From the NCBI GenBank assembly GCA_018401995.1, contig JAGYJR010000005.1, positions 60,584-124,583 on the forward strand: DNA of 64,000 nt, read 5' to 3'. Origin of the DNA: Flavobacterium sp. (GTDB lineage Bacteria > Bacteroidota > Bacteroidia > Flavobacteriales > Flavobacteriaceae). The notes beneath the pieces were generated by a model. The model was given only the letters and a program-made list of their open reading frames with translations. It had not been told where the DNA came from and searched no databases. The position numbers were made by a program, and so were the translations under genes. Shown one piece after another: positions 10,705 through 20,262 of this stretch (position 1 is the stretch's first letter; each line of letters starts with the position of its first letter).

Positions 10705-11655
10705 TGTTCGCTGCCATCGTCATGGAGGCTATTCCAGTGAATATAAATCTCGTTAATGGCGGGAAATGTAGTTAAACCAATTGATAAAAGTTCAATACAA
10801 CTTGTTTCGTATCTACATTTTACCAGAAAATGGTCATGCGACGGTGGCATAATCGGAATTTCCGTCAATAAAGTACCGATTTTTCGATAACTATTATCGG
10901 CAAAACTACATTTTGATGTTGTTTTTAACGTCATTCACGGAACACCATGAAGATGCAGATTACTACAAGCTTATTTTCAGTTATTAGGAATTTGCCAAAC
11001 ATCTTGTGATTATTACCAAGGGTACTGACGTTCAACAAACGTGATTTACTGGTTTTAAAACCGTATGGCATTAAAACAGCAACTTCATTTATTTGAATCT
11101 AGAGACAACATTAATCTCGGAAGAAATCATTTCAGTATGAGGACTGTGTTTTGTTAAACCAAAATAAACTGGTCTTAGTTTGTGACTTTCCCTAAAGTAA
11201 ATCACTAAGAATTGTTTCCAGCTGCATTAAAAGTGCCTGAGAAGGAAGACAACGAAATCATCATCAGAAAGCTTTTAGATGGCACTGTGCTCTTGTTGGC
11301 GGCCACTTCAAAGGCGAAACCTCAAAGTTCTTCCAATTACCAATTATTTCCAGAAAACGACTTTGATTACTTAAGCCAACATTTAGGAAACTGGGCAATT
11401 ACGCCAGCTCGAATTTCCTTGAAGAATCTGAAAGGAACTGAAATGTAGCCAAAAGAGCCATTAAGTCCTTAAATGAGGGTTTTCACGAAGTGAATTCATT
11501 ATTGTGAATAACGAACTTCGTGCACATGCTTGAAATGAATACCATTCCAAAGCTAACCATCAAAGTATTTTGTTCAACAGTTTTGGCGAAGCCGGATTGG
11601 CTTACCTGAATTATTTGAAAACGCCATTGAATCAGGTATTGGTGCAAACGAAACC
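10705..11655 (+). pseudogene. ddl: D-alanine--D-alanine ligase, frameshifted
   Basis: ATP-grasp ligase making D-Ala-D-Ala for peptidoglycan. Fragments in order: IVMGG.YSSEYKISL near 10715-10755, TFDVVFNVIHGTP near 10910-10950 (the Ddl N-domain signature), LGICQTSCDYY near 10985, LTFNKRDLL and KPYGIKTATS near 11030-11085, VKPNK near 11155, EKEDNEIII then FLDGT near 11240-11285, FKGETKVLP near 11310, ENDFDY, ITPARIS near 11400, RGFSRSEFIIVNNE near 11480-11515, and MLEMNTIP near 11530. The last two are the C-terminal ATP-grasp/metal-binding part. The total length (about 317 codons) is normal. About a dozen frame changes follow the error pattern of the block. It is divergent from the PASTA gene and adjacent to coaD. 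Confidence 0.78.
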
Positions 11656-12108
11656 ATGAAAAGCAATATTCATATACGACAGATCCAAACGTACAAACAG
11701 CAACGGATATTACAGATATCATTAAAAGAAGGTTTCTTTATTTGACGAAATTGTAGCCATTGGTGTCACGTGAAAAAAATAATACATGTTTTCATTAGAA
11801 GACAGAAAAAATGGCTAGTAGTTTCATGATTGAACCTAAAGTGAAAGTCATCACCTATCTAGGTTTTAATAACGACTTATGCAAAAAGAAATGTGGAATT
11901 CATCTATGTGGATTAAGAAACTGGCATTGACTTTGAATTTGAAAAAGTAATTGGTGCACATAATAGAAGTTTGTCCAAAATTGAAACTGTTTTCCTTTAA
12001 CAGCAGCTGGAACTTTATATATTTCTCTCTGGCATTGTTCGTGGGACAGCCTGAAATGGTGGTGGAGGTTTCAAAATTAGTTCTGCTTGTGGCAACAAAG
12101 TGGAAATA
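11656..12108 (+). pseudogene. coaD: Phosphopantetheine adenylyltransferase, frameshifted
   Basis: Penultimate step of coenzyme A synthesis (4'-phosphopantetheine + ATP to dephospho-CoA). Fragments in order: MKKAIF-like start at 11656, LFDEIVAIGV near 11740, MFSLEDRK near 11785, PKVKVITY near 11840, NDLCKK near 11870, DFEFEKVIGAHNRSLSKIETVFL near 11930-11995, and SGIVRG..NGG near 12030-12065. These match CoaD positions, including the segment just before the substrate-binding NR.LS. About 151 codons is the normal size. Placement directly after ddl is the standard flavobacterial order. Confidence 0.75.
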
Positions 12109-12147
12109 ATTTGTGTAATTTAAAATTGTACTTATACCTTAATTTTT

Positions 12148-13712
12148 ATGCCCAAACGTGTAAAAAGTACTCAATCTCTTCTGATTTTAAACAAAAAGAG
12201 ATTATAAAATTGAAATTTTAGCTGGTCTTAACTGTTGCTATATGACAGTTTTGATCTCTGAATCATTATCATTTGCTATTTTAGTTGGTTTTCCCTCCAT
12301 TGGCTGAAGGTTTGTAGCAAGGGGCTTTTTTATATTTGGGTACTGATTACAGCCATTTTAGTGAAGACTGGCATTAATTTCTAAGTGGTTGGTACATGGT
12401 AATTGTACTTATTGCCTTTTGAATGAATCTCTACATGGATTAAATATGTTTTTTGCGCTGTTGCTTTGGCAGGAGTTGTTCAAATTATTGTTGGTTTATT
12501 CAAACTTCTGGAAAGTTTATCCGATTGGTCCCCTAACCTGTAATGTATGGTTTTGTAAACGGTTTGGCGGTAATCATCTTTTTATCTCCAATTGAACAAT
12601 TTAAAAGATGTCATAAATTGAAATAATTCTGGTTAACAGGGAACCCTTTATACATATAATGCTGGATTGTAGTAGCGCTGATAATTTATACTATTGTTTT
12701 ATTTCCAAAATAATAAATAAAGAAAATCTCTGCTTCAGTTAGTAATTTTAGTTGTTTTTGCTGTTGTTTTAATTTTCACATTGATACCAAACACCATGGT
12801 ATTGATATTGTTTCAAGATAGCTACCTCCTTTGTATTCCTGAAATTCCTTTTACTTAGAACTCTTGTAAATTATTCTTCCTTATGGTTTAATGCAGGGTA
12901 CGTAGTTAAACCTGAAGGGTTGTTGACCTTAGCATTTGGTAGATGAAATTACAGGAACTCGCGGAAACAGCAACAGAGAATGTTTAGCACAAGGAACAGC
13001 CAACATCGCCAACGGATTTTTCTACGGAATGGGCGGTTGTCCTATGATTGCACAAACTTTAGTCAATTTATCATCAGGTTCTAGAGCACGATTGTCTGGA
13101 ATTATAGCCGCATTAACCATTTTAGCCATCATTTTAGTTGGTGCTCCAGTGATTGAATTATTACCAATGGCAGCTTTAACAGGTGTAATGATTATGGTGG
13201 CAATAGGAACATTTGAATGGTCAAGTTTTAAAGCATTTACCAAAATGCCAAAATCCGATATTTTTGTAATGGTAATTGTGACTTTGATTACGATTTTCTT
13301 GCATAATTTGGCACTAGCGGTTCTTATTGGAGTAATTATAGCCGCTTTGGTTTTTGCTTGGGAAAATGCCAAAAGAATTCGAGCGCGAAAATTTGTAGAT
13401 GAAAATGGAGTAAAACATTACGAAATCTACGGACCGCTTTTCTTTGGTTCCACTACGGCTTTTGCTGAAAAATTTGATGTAGCCAATGATCCAAAAGAAA
13501 TCATCATCGATTTTGCCGAAAGTAGAATTGCCGACATGAGTGCGATTGAAGCTGTAAATGGTGTAACGAGTCGCTATGCAAAGTTGGGCAAAAAAGTACA
13601 TTTACGTCATTTAAGCGCAGATTGTATTCATTTACTCAAAAATGCGGAAGCCATCATTGATGTCAATATCATGGAAGATCCAGAATATAAAGTGGTGACC
13701 AATTCCGATTAA
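12148..13712 (+). pseudogene. SulP family inorganic anion transporter with STAS domain; 5' half frameshifted
   Basis: Inner-membrane anion carrier (sulfate, bicarbonate or similar) of the SLC26/SulP family. The clean part (12936-13712) contains the SulP helix motif with NSNRECLAQGTANIANGFF, followed by several membrane helices and a C-terminal STAS domain (about the last 100 residues, with IIIDFAESRIADMSAIEAV). Upstream, in shifting frames, are EILAGL, ESLSFAILVGFP (about 12265-12300) and GFVNGLAVIIFLSQ (about 12543-12592), all expected N-terminal SulP segments. The whole spans about 521 codons, normal for the family. An apparent start at 12936 is only where the noise ends. Substrate is not deducible. 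Confidence 0.8.
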
Positions 13713-13744
13713 AAATTTCAAGAAGGTGTCCTAAAATTCTATTT

Positions 13745-13830
13745 TTGTCAAGCTGAACTCGTTTCAGCTTCTGTAAATAATTGAATATCAAAATATTTAG
13801 ATTCTGAAATAAATTCAGAATGACAGAATC
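13745..13830. repeat. Intergenic double-hairpin element
   Basis: Two perfect inverted repeats lie in the gap after the SulP gene: AAGCTGAA/TTCAGCTT (13750-13757 and 13763-13770) and ATTCTGAA/TTCAGAAT (13801-13808 and 13814-13821). The sequence resembles a dispersed palindromic element I have seen between flavobacterial genes. It could act as a weak bidirectional terminator, though it lacks a long T run. Confidence 0.5.
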
Positions 13831-13925
13831 ACTACTTTTTAGACAAACTTTTTTTATGTTTTTTTTTGGTATATTGTAACTTTTTGTAAATGTAATCGTA
13901 TAATCACAGAACTAACACAAAAACT

Positions 13926-14492
13926 ATGAACTTTCTTGAACATTATGAGCCATTACTAAAGGCTTTTTGGTACATTGCTTTGCCGGTAAGTATCTTTTTC
14001 TTGTTGCAGACTATTATGACCTTTATTGGTTTAAGCGGCACTAGCGCTGATGTTGATATTGATGCAGATGGAAGCGATTCGGGTGATTTACCTTTTGACT
14101 TGTTTACATTGAGAAACTTAATCAATTTCTTATTAGGTTTCAGTTGGACAGGAATTTCGCTCTATAACAAATTCGAAAATAAAGCGGTTTTAATTGGTAT
14201 TGCCATTTCTGTTGGAGTTATTTTCGTTGGTTTGTTTTTTGTGTTAATCAAGCAAATTTTGAAACTTTCGGAAGACAATTCTTTTAAAATAGAAGAAACA
14301 CTTAATAAATCTGCTGATGTGTATTTAACCATTCCCGAAAACAAATCTGGAAAAGGAAAAATTCAAATTAGTGTTAAAGGTTCTGTTCATGAACTTGACG
14401 CTATGACGCAGCAATTGGAAAGAATTCCATCGGGTTCAGTTGTAAAAGTTGTTGCAGTAGAAAGCGGTGTGCTTATTGTAGAAAAATTCTAA
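13926..14492 (+). CDS. NfeD-like membrane protein, partner of flotillin
   Basis: Likely partner of the downstream flotillin (YuaF/YqiJ class). The 188 residues show an N-terminal helix at about 13-38, an acidic loop (SADVDIDADGSDSGDLPF), two further helices at about 58-110, and a C-terminal small beta domain of about 60 residues (GKGKIQISVKGSVHELDAM through VVKVVAVESGVLIVEKF) that looks like the OB-fold of NfeD proteins. It ends 19 bases before the flotillin start, implying one transcript. Expected to sit in the inner membrane and help organise flotillin-rich domains. The assignment rests on topology, the C-terminal fold pattern and context. Confidence 0.75.
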   Translation: MNFLEHYEPLLKAFWYIALPVSIFFLLQTIMTFIGLSGTSADVDIDADGSDSGDLPFDLFTLRNLINFLLGFSWTGISLYNKFENKAVLIGIAISVGVIFVGLFFVLIKQILKLSEDNSFKIEETLNKSADVYLTIPENKSGKGKIQISVKGSVHELDAMTQQLERIPSGSVVKVVAVESGVLIVEKF

Positions 14493-14511
14493 TCTTTATT
14501 TATATCAAACT

Positions 14512-16035
14512 ATGTCTGAATTAATTATTATTGTTGTAGCCGCTATTGTGCTATTCGTAACTTTTGTGACTTTAATTTCGCGTTACAAAAGATGTCCGTC
14601 TGACAAAATTTTAGTAATCTATGGTCGCACTGGTGGTACTTCTGCCAAATGTGTTCACGGTGGTGGTGCTTTTATTTGGCCTGTTATTCAAGATTACCAA
14701 TATTTGGATTTAAAACCGCTTTCTATTGAAGCCAATTTAACCAATGCACTTTCGCGTCAAAACATTCGTGTGGATGTTCCATGTCGATTCACCATTGCTA
14801 TTTCTACAGAAAGTGATAGTATGAATACGGCTGCAGAACGTTTATTAGGTTTACATCCAGACCAAATTCAAGAATTGGCTAAAGATATTTTATTTGGACA
14901 ATTGCGTTTGGTTATCGCAACGATGACGATTGAAGAAATCAACTCGGATAGAGATAAATTTTTAGATAATATTTCGAAAAACGTAGATTCGGAATTAAAG
15001 AAAATTGGTTTAAAATTAATCAACGTGAACGTAACCGATATCAAAGATGAATCGGGTTATATTGAAGCTTTAGGAAAAGAAGCAGCAGCAAAAGCAATTA
15101 ACGAAGCGAAAATTTCGGTAGCTGAGCAAGAAAAAATTGGAGAAACTGGTAAAGCAATGGCGGATCGTGAAAAAGACGTTCAAATTGCTGAAACGCATAG
15201 AGATAGAGATGTTAAAATTGCGATTACCAACAAAGACAAAGAAGTTAGTATTGCAGAAGCATTTAAAGATGAAAGTATTGGTAAAGCAGAAGCGCAAAGA
15301 GATACACGTGTAAAAACTTCGGAAGCTAATGCTATTGCTATTCAAGGAGAAAATGAGGCAAAAATTGCCATTGCACAATCTGAAGCTTCAAGAAGAGAAA
15401 AAGAAGCGGAAGCCTTGCGTATTGCATTAGCATCAGAGAAAGTACAACAAGCAAAAGCATTAGAGGAATCTTATGTTGCCGAACAAAAAGCAGAAGCGGC
15501 TCGTGCGGATAGAGAACGTGCGACACAAAATGCCAACGTGGTTATTCCAGCTGAAATAGCTAAGCAGAAAGCCATTATTGATGCACAAGCCGAAGCAGAA
15601 CGCATACGAGTACAAGCAAAAGGAGAAGCAGATGCTATTTTTGCCAAAATGGAAGCGGAAGCAAAAGGTTTGTATGAAATATTAACCAAACAAGCCGAAG
15701 GATATAAAGATGTGGTAAATGCTGCTGGTGGTGATCCAACAAAAGCCTTCCAATTACTATTAATTGAAAAATTACCAGAATTGGTTAAAACTCAGGTTGA
15801 AGCGGTTAAAAACATCAAAATTGACAAAATCACCGTTTGGGATTCTGGAAATAATACGGATGGAAACGGTTCGACTGCTAATTTCGTATCAGGTATGATG
15901 AAAACCGTTCCACCATTAAACGACTTATTCAATATGGCAGGTTTAAACTTACCAACGTATTTGAAAGGCGAAGATGTTGCGAAACAAGACAGCACTTCTA
16001 CTGACGACATCACACCAACAGAAGAAGTGAAATAA
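14512..16035 (+). CDS. Flotillin family protein (SPFH domain)
   Basis: Membrane scaffold of the flotillin/YuaG/YqiK type that marks ordered lipid domains. An N-terminal membrane helix (about residues 4-23) is followed by the SPFH/band-7 domain (about 30-210, with CVHGGGAFIWPVIQ, LTNALSRQNIRVDVP and ERLLGLHPDQIQELAKDI). A long Ala/Glu/Lys-rich coiled coil follows (about 210-400, many EAE/KAEA repeats). The last 80 residues are a Ser/Asp-rich tail with NMAGLNLPTYL. At 507 residues it is a typical full-length flotillin. It is cotranscribed with the NfeD-like gene. The coiled-coil stretch gives long antisense open frames that are not genes. Confidence 0.92.
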   Translation: MSELIIIVVAAIVLFVTFVTLISRYKRCPSDKILVIYGRTGGTSAKCVHGGGAFIWPVIQDYQYLDLKPLSIEANLTNALSRQNIRVDVPCRFTIAISTESDSMNTAAERLLGLHPDQIQELAKDILFGQLRLVIATMTIEEINSDRDKFLDNISKNVDSELKKIGLKLINVNVTDIKDESGYIEALGKEAAAKAINEAKISVAEQEKIGETGKAMADREKDVQIAETHRDRDVKIAITNKDKEVSIAEAFKDESIGKAEAQRDTRVKTSEANAIAIQGENEAKIAIAQSEASRREKEAEALRIALASEKVQQAKALEESYVAEQKAEAARADRERATQNANVVIPAEIAKQKAIIDAQAEAERIRVQAKGEADAIFAKMEAEAKGLYEILTKQAEGYKDVVNAAGGDPTKAFQLLLIEKLPELVKTQVEAVKNIKIDKITVWDSGNNTDGNGSTANFVSGMMKTVPPLNDLFNMAGLNLPTYLKGEDVAKQDSTSTDDITPTEEVK

Positions 16036-16056
16036 GCTTTTTTAATTACATAAGTT

Positions 16057-16097
16057 AAATCCCAAATTCCAAATAAAAACTGGATTTGGGATTTTTT
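16057..16097 (+). terminator. Rho-independent terminator of the flotillin operon
   Basis: AAATCCCAAATTCC (16057-16070) pairs with GGATTTGGGATTT (16082-16094), with one bulge, followed by Ts. Confidence 0.8.
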
Positions 16098-16222
16098 ATG
16101 TGAGATTGTTTTATTATTTTTGGATAATGCTACTTTAATAATTTATTCAACCAAAATTAGTTGAATATGTCTTATTTTGTAGCAAACATAAAAAGTTAGT
16201 GGCAATTTTTGAAAACCAAAGA

Positions 16223-17359
16223 ATGAAACATATTTTACTCGTATTAACTACTATTTTAACTTTGGCTTGTAACGGACAAAAAAAAAGTCAAGACAAATTT
16301 GTATTAACCATTTCACCAATTATAGACAAGACTGATAAAAACAACCAGATAATTATTGAAACTTTGACAGAGTTTCTAAAAACTAAAAACAGTTCATTGA
16401 CTGAAAATATAAATTGGCTCTCATCTGATTTCCAAAAATTCATTTATCCATATCTTGACATTTACAATATTGAAAATTCAAAATTTGGGAAAGATTTTTT
16501 TAGACCAACTTTGATGGAAATTATTCCAACAGAAAAACTAAATCAGAGAATCGTAAAAATTGCATTTATTGGACATAATAACGAAACTCAAGAAAGTCAG
16601 CTAAAATCAATTTATAACCTTATTGCAAATATTCACCAAGACAAAGTTTTATTTAGTAGATACCTTGACTACACAACTCAAAACTGGAAAACTGAAACAA
16701 AAGGTAGTTTAACCTATAAAATATCACCCAACAAAACCATAAATGAAACTGAAATTGAAAAACAGCAAATAGATATTTACAAAATTTGTAATTTCTTTCA
16801 ATGCAAGCAAATAGCAATTACCTATTTTTCTTGTATAAACCCTAAAGAACTTTTTGAAATCAAAGGATTTGACTACAATCCAATGATGTATATTGACAAA
16901 ACAGGAGGTCTAGCCGATTATGGAAACATTATTTTTTCAGGTAACAACTCCGAAATTTATACTCACGAAATTGTACATATTTACACCAATAATCTATTTC
17001 CAAAAATCAATAAGTTTTTTGATGAAGGAATAGCAACCTACATTGCGGGAAGCGGAAAATTCGATTATGTATGGCATAGAGATAAGTTTGACAAGTTTCT
17101 AACTGAAAATAAGGATTTTGATTTTAAGGAACATATCGACCCATATGAAAGACTGTATTTTGAAGGTGAAACTTCAATACCTTATTTGACTGCTGCTTTA
17201 ATATTAGAACGAACAAAAAGGGTTTACGGAGATAAAAAAATTATTGAGCTTTTAAAATCAGAAAAAGGGTTTTGGCAGACTTTAAGTTTAGTTGGTTTAA
17301 CACAAGAAAATATAAATGATGAATTACGAAAAGAAATAAAACTGCCACTAATCCAGTAG
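16223..17359 (+). CDS. Predicted gluzincin-type metalloprotease lipoprotein
   Basis: No named family recognised. The ATG at 16223 opens a lipoprotein signal (MKHILLVLTTILTLACNGQ, lipobox LTLAC); a GTG at 16199 in frame would only add a polar extension. Near residue 248 lies HEIVH, a perfect HExxH zinc site, followed 15 residues after its second His by DEGIATY, whose Glu268 is well placed as the third ligand of a gluzincin (MA clan) peptidase. This suggests a surface or periplasmic zinc peptidase of 378 residues. The first 230 residues show no known motif. A TATTTTTG -7-like box lies at 16115-16122. The gene belongs to a run of lipoprotein or secreted genes separated by related repeats. Activity is inferred from the motif only. 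Confidence 0.7.
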   Translation: MKHILLVLTTILTLACNGQKKSQDKFVLTISPIIDKTDKNNQIIIETLTEFLKTKNSSLTENINWLSSDFQKFIYPYLDIYNIENSKFGKDFFRPTLMEIIPTEKLNQRIVKIAFIGHNNETQESQLKSIYNLIANIHQDKVLFSRYLDYTTQNWKTETKGSLTYKISPNKTINETEIEKQQIDIYKICNFFQCKQIAITYFSCINPKELFEIKGFDYNPMMYIDKTGGLADYGNIIFSGNNSEIYTHEIVHIYTNNLFPKINKFFDEGIATYIAGSGKFDYVWHRDKFDKFLTENKDFDFKEHIDPYERLYFEGETSIPYLTAALILERTKRVYGDKKIIELLKSEKGFWQTLSLVGLTQENINDELRKEIKLPLIQ

Positions 17360-17371
17360 ACGTCTCCGCCA

Positions 17372-17520
17372 CCACTCACCCACAAATCCTTTCGTGTATT
17401 TCAATCAAATTTCACAACTCTAAGCAACTCAATGGAATGTTTTGTTATATTTGTAATGGCTTGGTGTTGGTTCAACACCAATGAGAGCAAGCCACAGAAT
17501 GTTAGTAGCTATTTTAAAAC
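17372..17520. repeat. Promoter-bearing intergenic repeat, copy 1
   Basis: 17372-17460 aligns with 18060-18149: both contain CGTGT..TTCAATCAAATTT, then a CTCAAT block, then a -7-type box (TATATTTG at 17446-17453) and a trailing CTTG. It continues into an imperfect hairpin (TGGCTTG at about 17458 with CAAGCCA at about 17488, enclosing GTGTTG/CAACAC), then GTTAGTAGCTATTTTAAAA ending just before the next gene. Confidence 0.6.
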
Positions 17521-17528
17521 CCTTCTTA

Positions 17529-17987
17529 ATGAAAAAAACACTTTTATTATTGACTATTGTTTTTCTGAGTTGTAATTCAAAAATTGACAATTCTGAAATC
17601 AAAATTGTAGAACTCCAAAAAAGGAATGATAGTTTAAAATCTATAATTGACACTTTAAATTCAAAATTTATATTTGATGATATTAAAGTTAGATTTATTG
17701 CTAACGAAAATAACAACAATAAATTGAATTCAGATTATAATGGAGAATTTGTTATAGTTGCATATAATCATAAGGACAAAATAAAATTTGCAACAGAATT
17801 AGAAGCTAACAAAGCTGATTTTAAAAACCCAGAAATCTTAAAAAGAGATTTTGGAGGATATCCATTCAAATTGAAGTTGAAAAACCAAGAAAATGATATT
17901 TTCGTACAAATCGTTTCTGGAAATAAATATGGCAAGAATTATACTTTTGATGGAATAACATTTGCTGACAAGAAAACCGTTAAATAA
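17529..17987 (+). CDS. Small lipoprotein of unknown function
   Basis: Family not recognised. The ATG at 17529 starts a short lipoprotein signal (MKKTLLLLTIVFLSCNSK, Cys15); an upstream in-frame ATG at 17481 lies inside the repeat and would mask the signal. A short coiled coil follows (ELQKRNDSLKSIIDTLNSKF, about 26-45), then a strand-rich domain of about 100 residues. It is 152 residues long and probably anchored to the inner face of the outer membrane. It lies between two copies of the promoter-bearing repeat. Confidence 0.65.
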   Translation: MKKTLLLLTIVFLSCNSKIDNSEIKIVELQKRNDSLKSIIDTLNSKFIFDDIKVRFIANENNNNKLNSDYNGEFVIVAYNHKDKIKFATELEANKADFKNPEILKRDFGGYPFKLKLKNQENDIFVQIVSGNKYGKNYTFDGITFADKKTVK

Positions 17988-17999
17988 AAAAAGCCACTA

Positions 18000-18149
18000 A
18001 GAGTGGTTTGTAGCAATTGCTAGATATGGCTTGTGTTCGAAATTTTCTCCAAAAATTCCCCGCTCACGAGCGAATCTTTTCTCGTGTTTCAATCAAATTT
18101 AAAAACACATCACTACCTCAATAAAATATTTTATTATTTTTGTAAAGAC
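18000..18149. repeat. Promoter-bearing intergenic repeat, copy 2
   Basis: Carries the CGTGTTTCAATCAAATTT block (18083-18100) and a TATTTTTG box (18135-18142) in the same order as copy 1. Just before it are a CCACT/AGTGG hairpin at about 17994-18006 and GTTTGTAGCAATTGC (18007-18021), similar to GTTAGTAGCTATTTT of copy 1 and GTTAGTGGCAATTTTT at 16194-16209. Confidence 0.6.
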
Positions 18150-18186
18150 TTGATAGTTAAAAGAATATATTCAAAACAAATTCAGC

Positions 18187-18910
18187 ATGCGTTTACTGAA
18201 AAAATATTGTGACTGTTTTCACATAAGAAAGACACTTATTTTTGGTCTATTCTTTTTTGGATTGCTTATTGGAAAAGCCCAAGAAAAGTATAGTGGCGCT
18301 ATCGTTATTTACCCTACTTATGAGGACTACCTTCAAAACTCAGGCATAGTACATGAAGGCGATTATATGTCAACAAGCTCTGGACATTTTTTTGGTAAAG
18401 TTCGTTATACCTTTAAAGAAAAAAAGCAAAATTCTTCTGAAAAGTCGAAAAAAATTAAACTCTATACAAATGATATCTGGGGTTTTAAATGGGGTGATGG
18501 ATTGTATCGCATTTCTCCTTTTTATGAGCCTATGTATGTTTTTTATAATGGCAAAGTAGTGCGAAATTTGTGATTTCTGATATTTCTGAATCATCTAGTT
18601 GCTCCCACAGACACTGATGTAGATAAATATGTGGATGTTGCAGTGTTATATCTGAAGGGGTAATACGGGACTATTTGTAGTACGATACAATAACTCAGAG
18701 TAAAGCATGAAAGAGAATTTGGAAGGAACCAAAGCGCATGTTGCAAAACACCAAATGGAATTCAAGGTTTTGAATGTCTTACTCAAACAAACTTGCAAAG
18801 AACGGAAGAAAATGTATTCTGATGCTGGATGGTAGGATTACTTTATACCCTGATGAGTATTGCCAAGAAAAGGCACGATTCCCTTCACATTTTGAAATCA
18901 AATTTTAAAA
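18187..18910 (+). pseudogene. Secreted protein of unknown function, 3' part frameshifted
   Basis: Unrecognised. The clean 5' part (18187-18570) encodes a signal peptide (RKTLIFGLFFFGLLIGKAQ) and about 95 residues containing VIYPTYEDYLQNSG and DIWGFKWGDGLYRISPF. It meets a stop at 18571, just where the noisy block begins. Protein-like text continues in other frames (TDTDVDKYVDVAV near 18610; THVAKHQMEFKVLN-like text near 18735; SIAKKRHDSLHILKSNF to about 18907). I infer one gene of about 240 codons with sequence errors. A weak CCATT/AATGG hairpin with Ts follows at 18913-18936. Confidence 0.45.
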
Positions 18911-19021
18911 CGCTCCATTGCTAAATGGAATGTTTTTATTGCGTTATAATTTAGGAAAACCCTAAAATTATTGATTCTTCAAATTCATTTAATTTCAATT
19001 GCTTTTATCTATCTTTGCCAT

Positions 19022-19640
19022 CCATTTGAAACTGTGTATGAAGGTTGTTATAAAACCCACATTCATTCCAATTCAAAATAAATAGAAACAATTAGTTATG
19101 ACAGTTCATTTGTTCGTGTGAGGTTTAGATACAAAATGCAGGGTGCTTTGGAAGTAGGTTATATGAATACCAATTTCCTGAAAAAAGCAATAAAAATCAG
19201 CTCCTAAAAAAACGAGATGTAAGGCAAGTCTTTTCTTCCCATTAGTTTACATGCCTTATCAAAAAAGTTGAAAATATTGTTCCTAAAATATGGATTCTTT
19301 GGATGTAAAATCCAAAAAAGCAAATGCAGCAGCTGCATTCTATTCCATTTAACATACCACTTTTAGAAGAGATTTTAAAGCTAAATTTGAACTCCTACAA
19401 AAATAGAGACGAAGAGCAAGTGTTACAGAAGGAACTTTGATGTAATTGCTGCCACGCGTTATCGACTTCACCAAATACGGTATGGAGAATTCAATTTTGG
19501 TCATTTTTGTATCGGATAAAGTAGTAGTCTGCTTCTAACGTGATCTGAAAACTTTTGCTTAGAGGCCTACAAAGTTGAAAAATAAAAATGAGATTAAATC
19601 CTGGAGACAAACATTCCAGATTTTCCAAAATTTTTATATA
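19022..19640 (+). other. Noisy stretch, probably one damaged gene, unidentified
   Basis: A TATCTTTG -7-like box at 19010-19017 precedes an ATG at about 19038 (MKVVIKPTFIPIQNK), after which every frame breaks within 60 bases. Fragments such as VIDFTKYGMENSILVIFVSDKVV (around 19450-19530) look protein-like, but I recognise no family. The error density equals that of the flanking damaged genes, so a real gene is likely on the plus strand; its extent and product cannot be read. Confidence 0.3.
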
Positions 19641-19734
19641 CAAAAATTAAAGATTTATTTAAAAATAATTAAGAATTTTTATTGTTTTCAATAAATTTTG
19701 ATAGTATTTTCTGAATAATTTTAAATTTGTGGTT

Positions 19735-20258
19735 ATGTCCAGAAACAAACAACTTCGTATTTTGGGACTTGTAATGTTTGTAAGCATTATTTTTGTGGCT
19801 TGTCTATTGAGCAGGAGGTTTAGTAGTTAATTTCTTTCAGTCTATAATCCTGGTTCTTCAAAATCTGTATCAAAGAAGTTAGACTTAATGGTTATATTTT
19901 AACAACAATGAGATTACTTTTATGGTGTTTATAGTTTTTATCCTTATCATTTCCATTTTAAAAGCGGTGCTTTTTTGTGCCGTAATTCATTTAATGCACA
20001 AAAATGGATTTATCAAAACCGTTCCAACCGTTTTGTGTAAAGCAGAATTTCTCTAATTAGTTATTATACCTTTCAATAGGTTTCTTAAGCCATATTGCAG
20101 AGACAGTTAGTTAAAATTTAAGCCATACGCTTTGTTGTGATAACTAAACCAATTTTGGATGAATGGCAGAGCTTTTTATCTTAATGGGAGGTGTTATTTA
20201 TATTATACGGTATCTTCAAGGAGTAGCGATTCAAAACGAAAACAGGTTAACCGTATAA
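19735..20258 (+). pseudogene. DUF2975 family membrane protein, frameshifted
   Basis: Small four-helix membrane protein family, usually paired with a Cro/CI-type regulator. Fragments: MSRNKQLRILGLVMFVSIIF at 19735, GGLVVNFFQSI near 19816, FMVFIVFILIISILKAVLFCAV near 19918-19985, and GFIKTVP near 20007. Later pieces are too noisy to read safely. The last codons lead to TAA at 20256-20258, five bases before the regulator start. At about 174 codons the length is normal. Confidence 0.55.
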
Positions 20259-20262
20259 TGTT

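Noticed and set aside
9742..11722. Several short open frames of 60-139 codons on both strands
   Set aside because: They are random or partial frames of the frameshifted rluD, PASTA and ddl genes.
12936..13712. Stand-alone short SulP gene starting at 12936
   Set aside because: No true start there; upstream frames carry the expected N-terminal SulP segments.
15070..15689. Cysteine/phenylalanine-rich and serine/alanine-rich frames opposite the flotillin gene
   Set aside because: Shadow of the Ala/Glu/Lys coiled coil on the plus strand; no start context and no homology.
17440..17520. Integron attC site before the small lipoprotein gene
   Set aside because: GTTAGTAG does not fit the GTTRRRY core, no integrase gene is visible, and the paired R/L boxes cannot be aligned. 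Kept only as a repeat-array finding.
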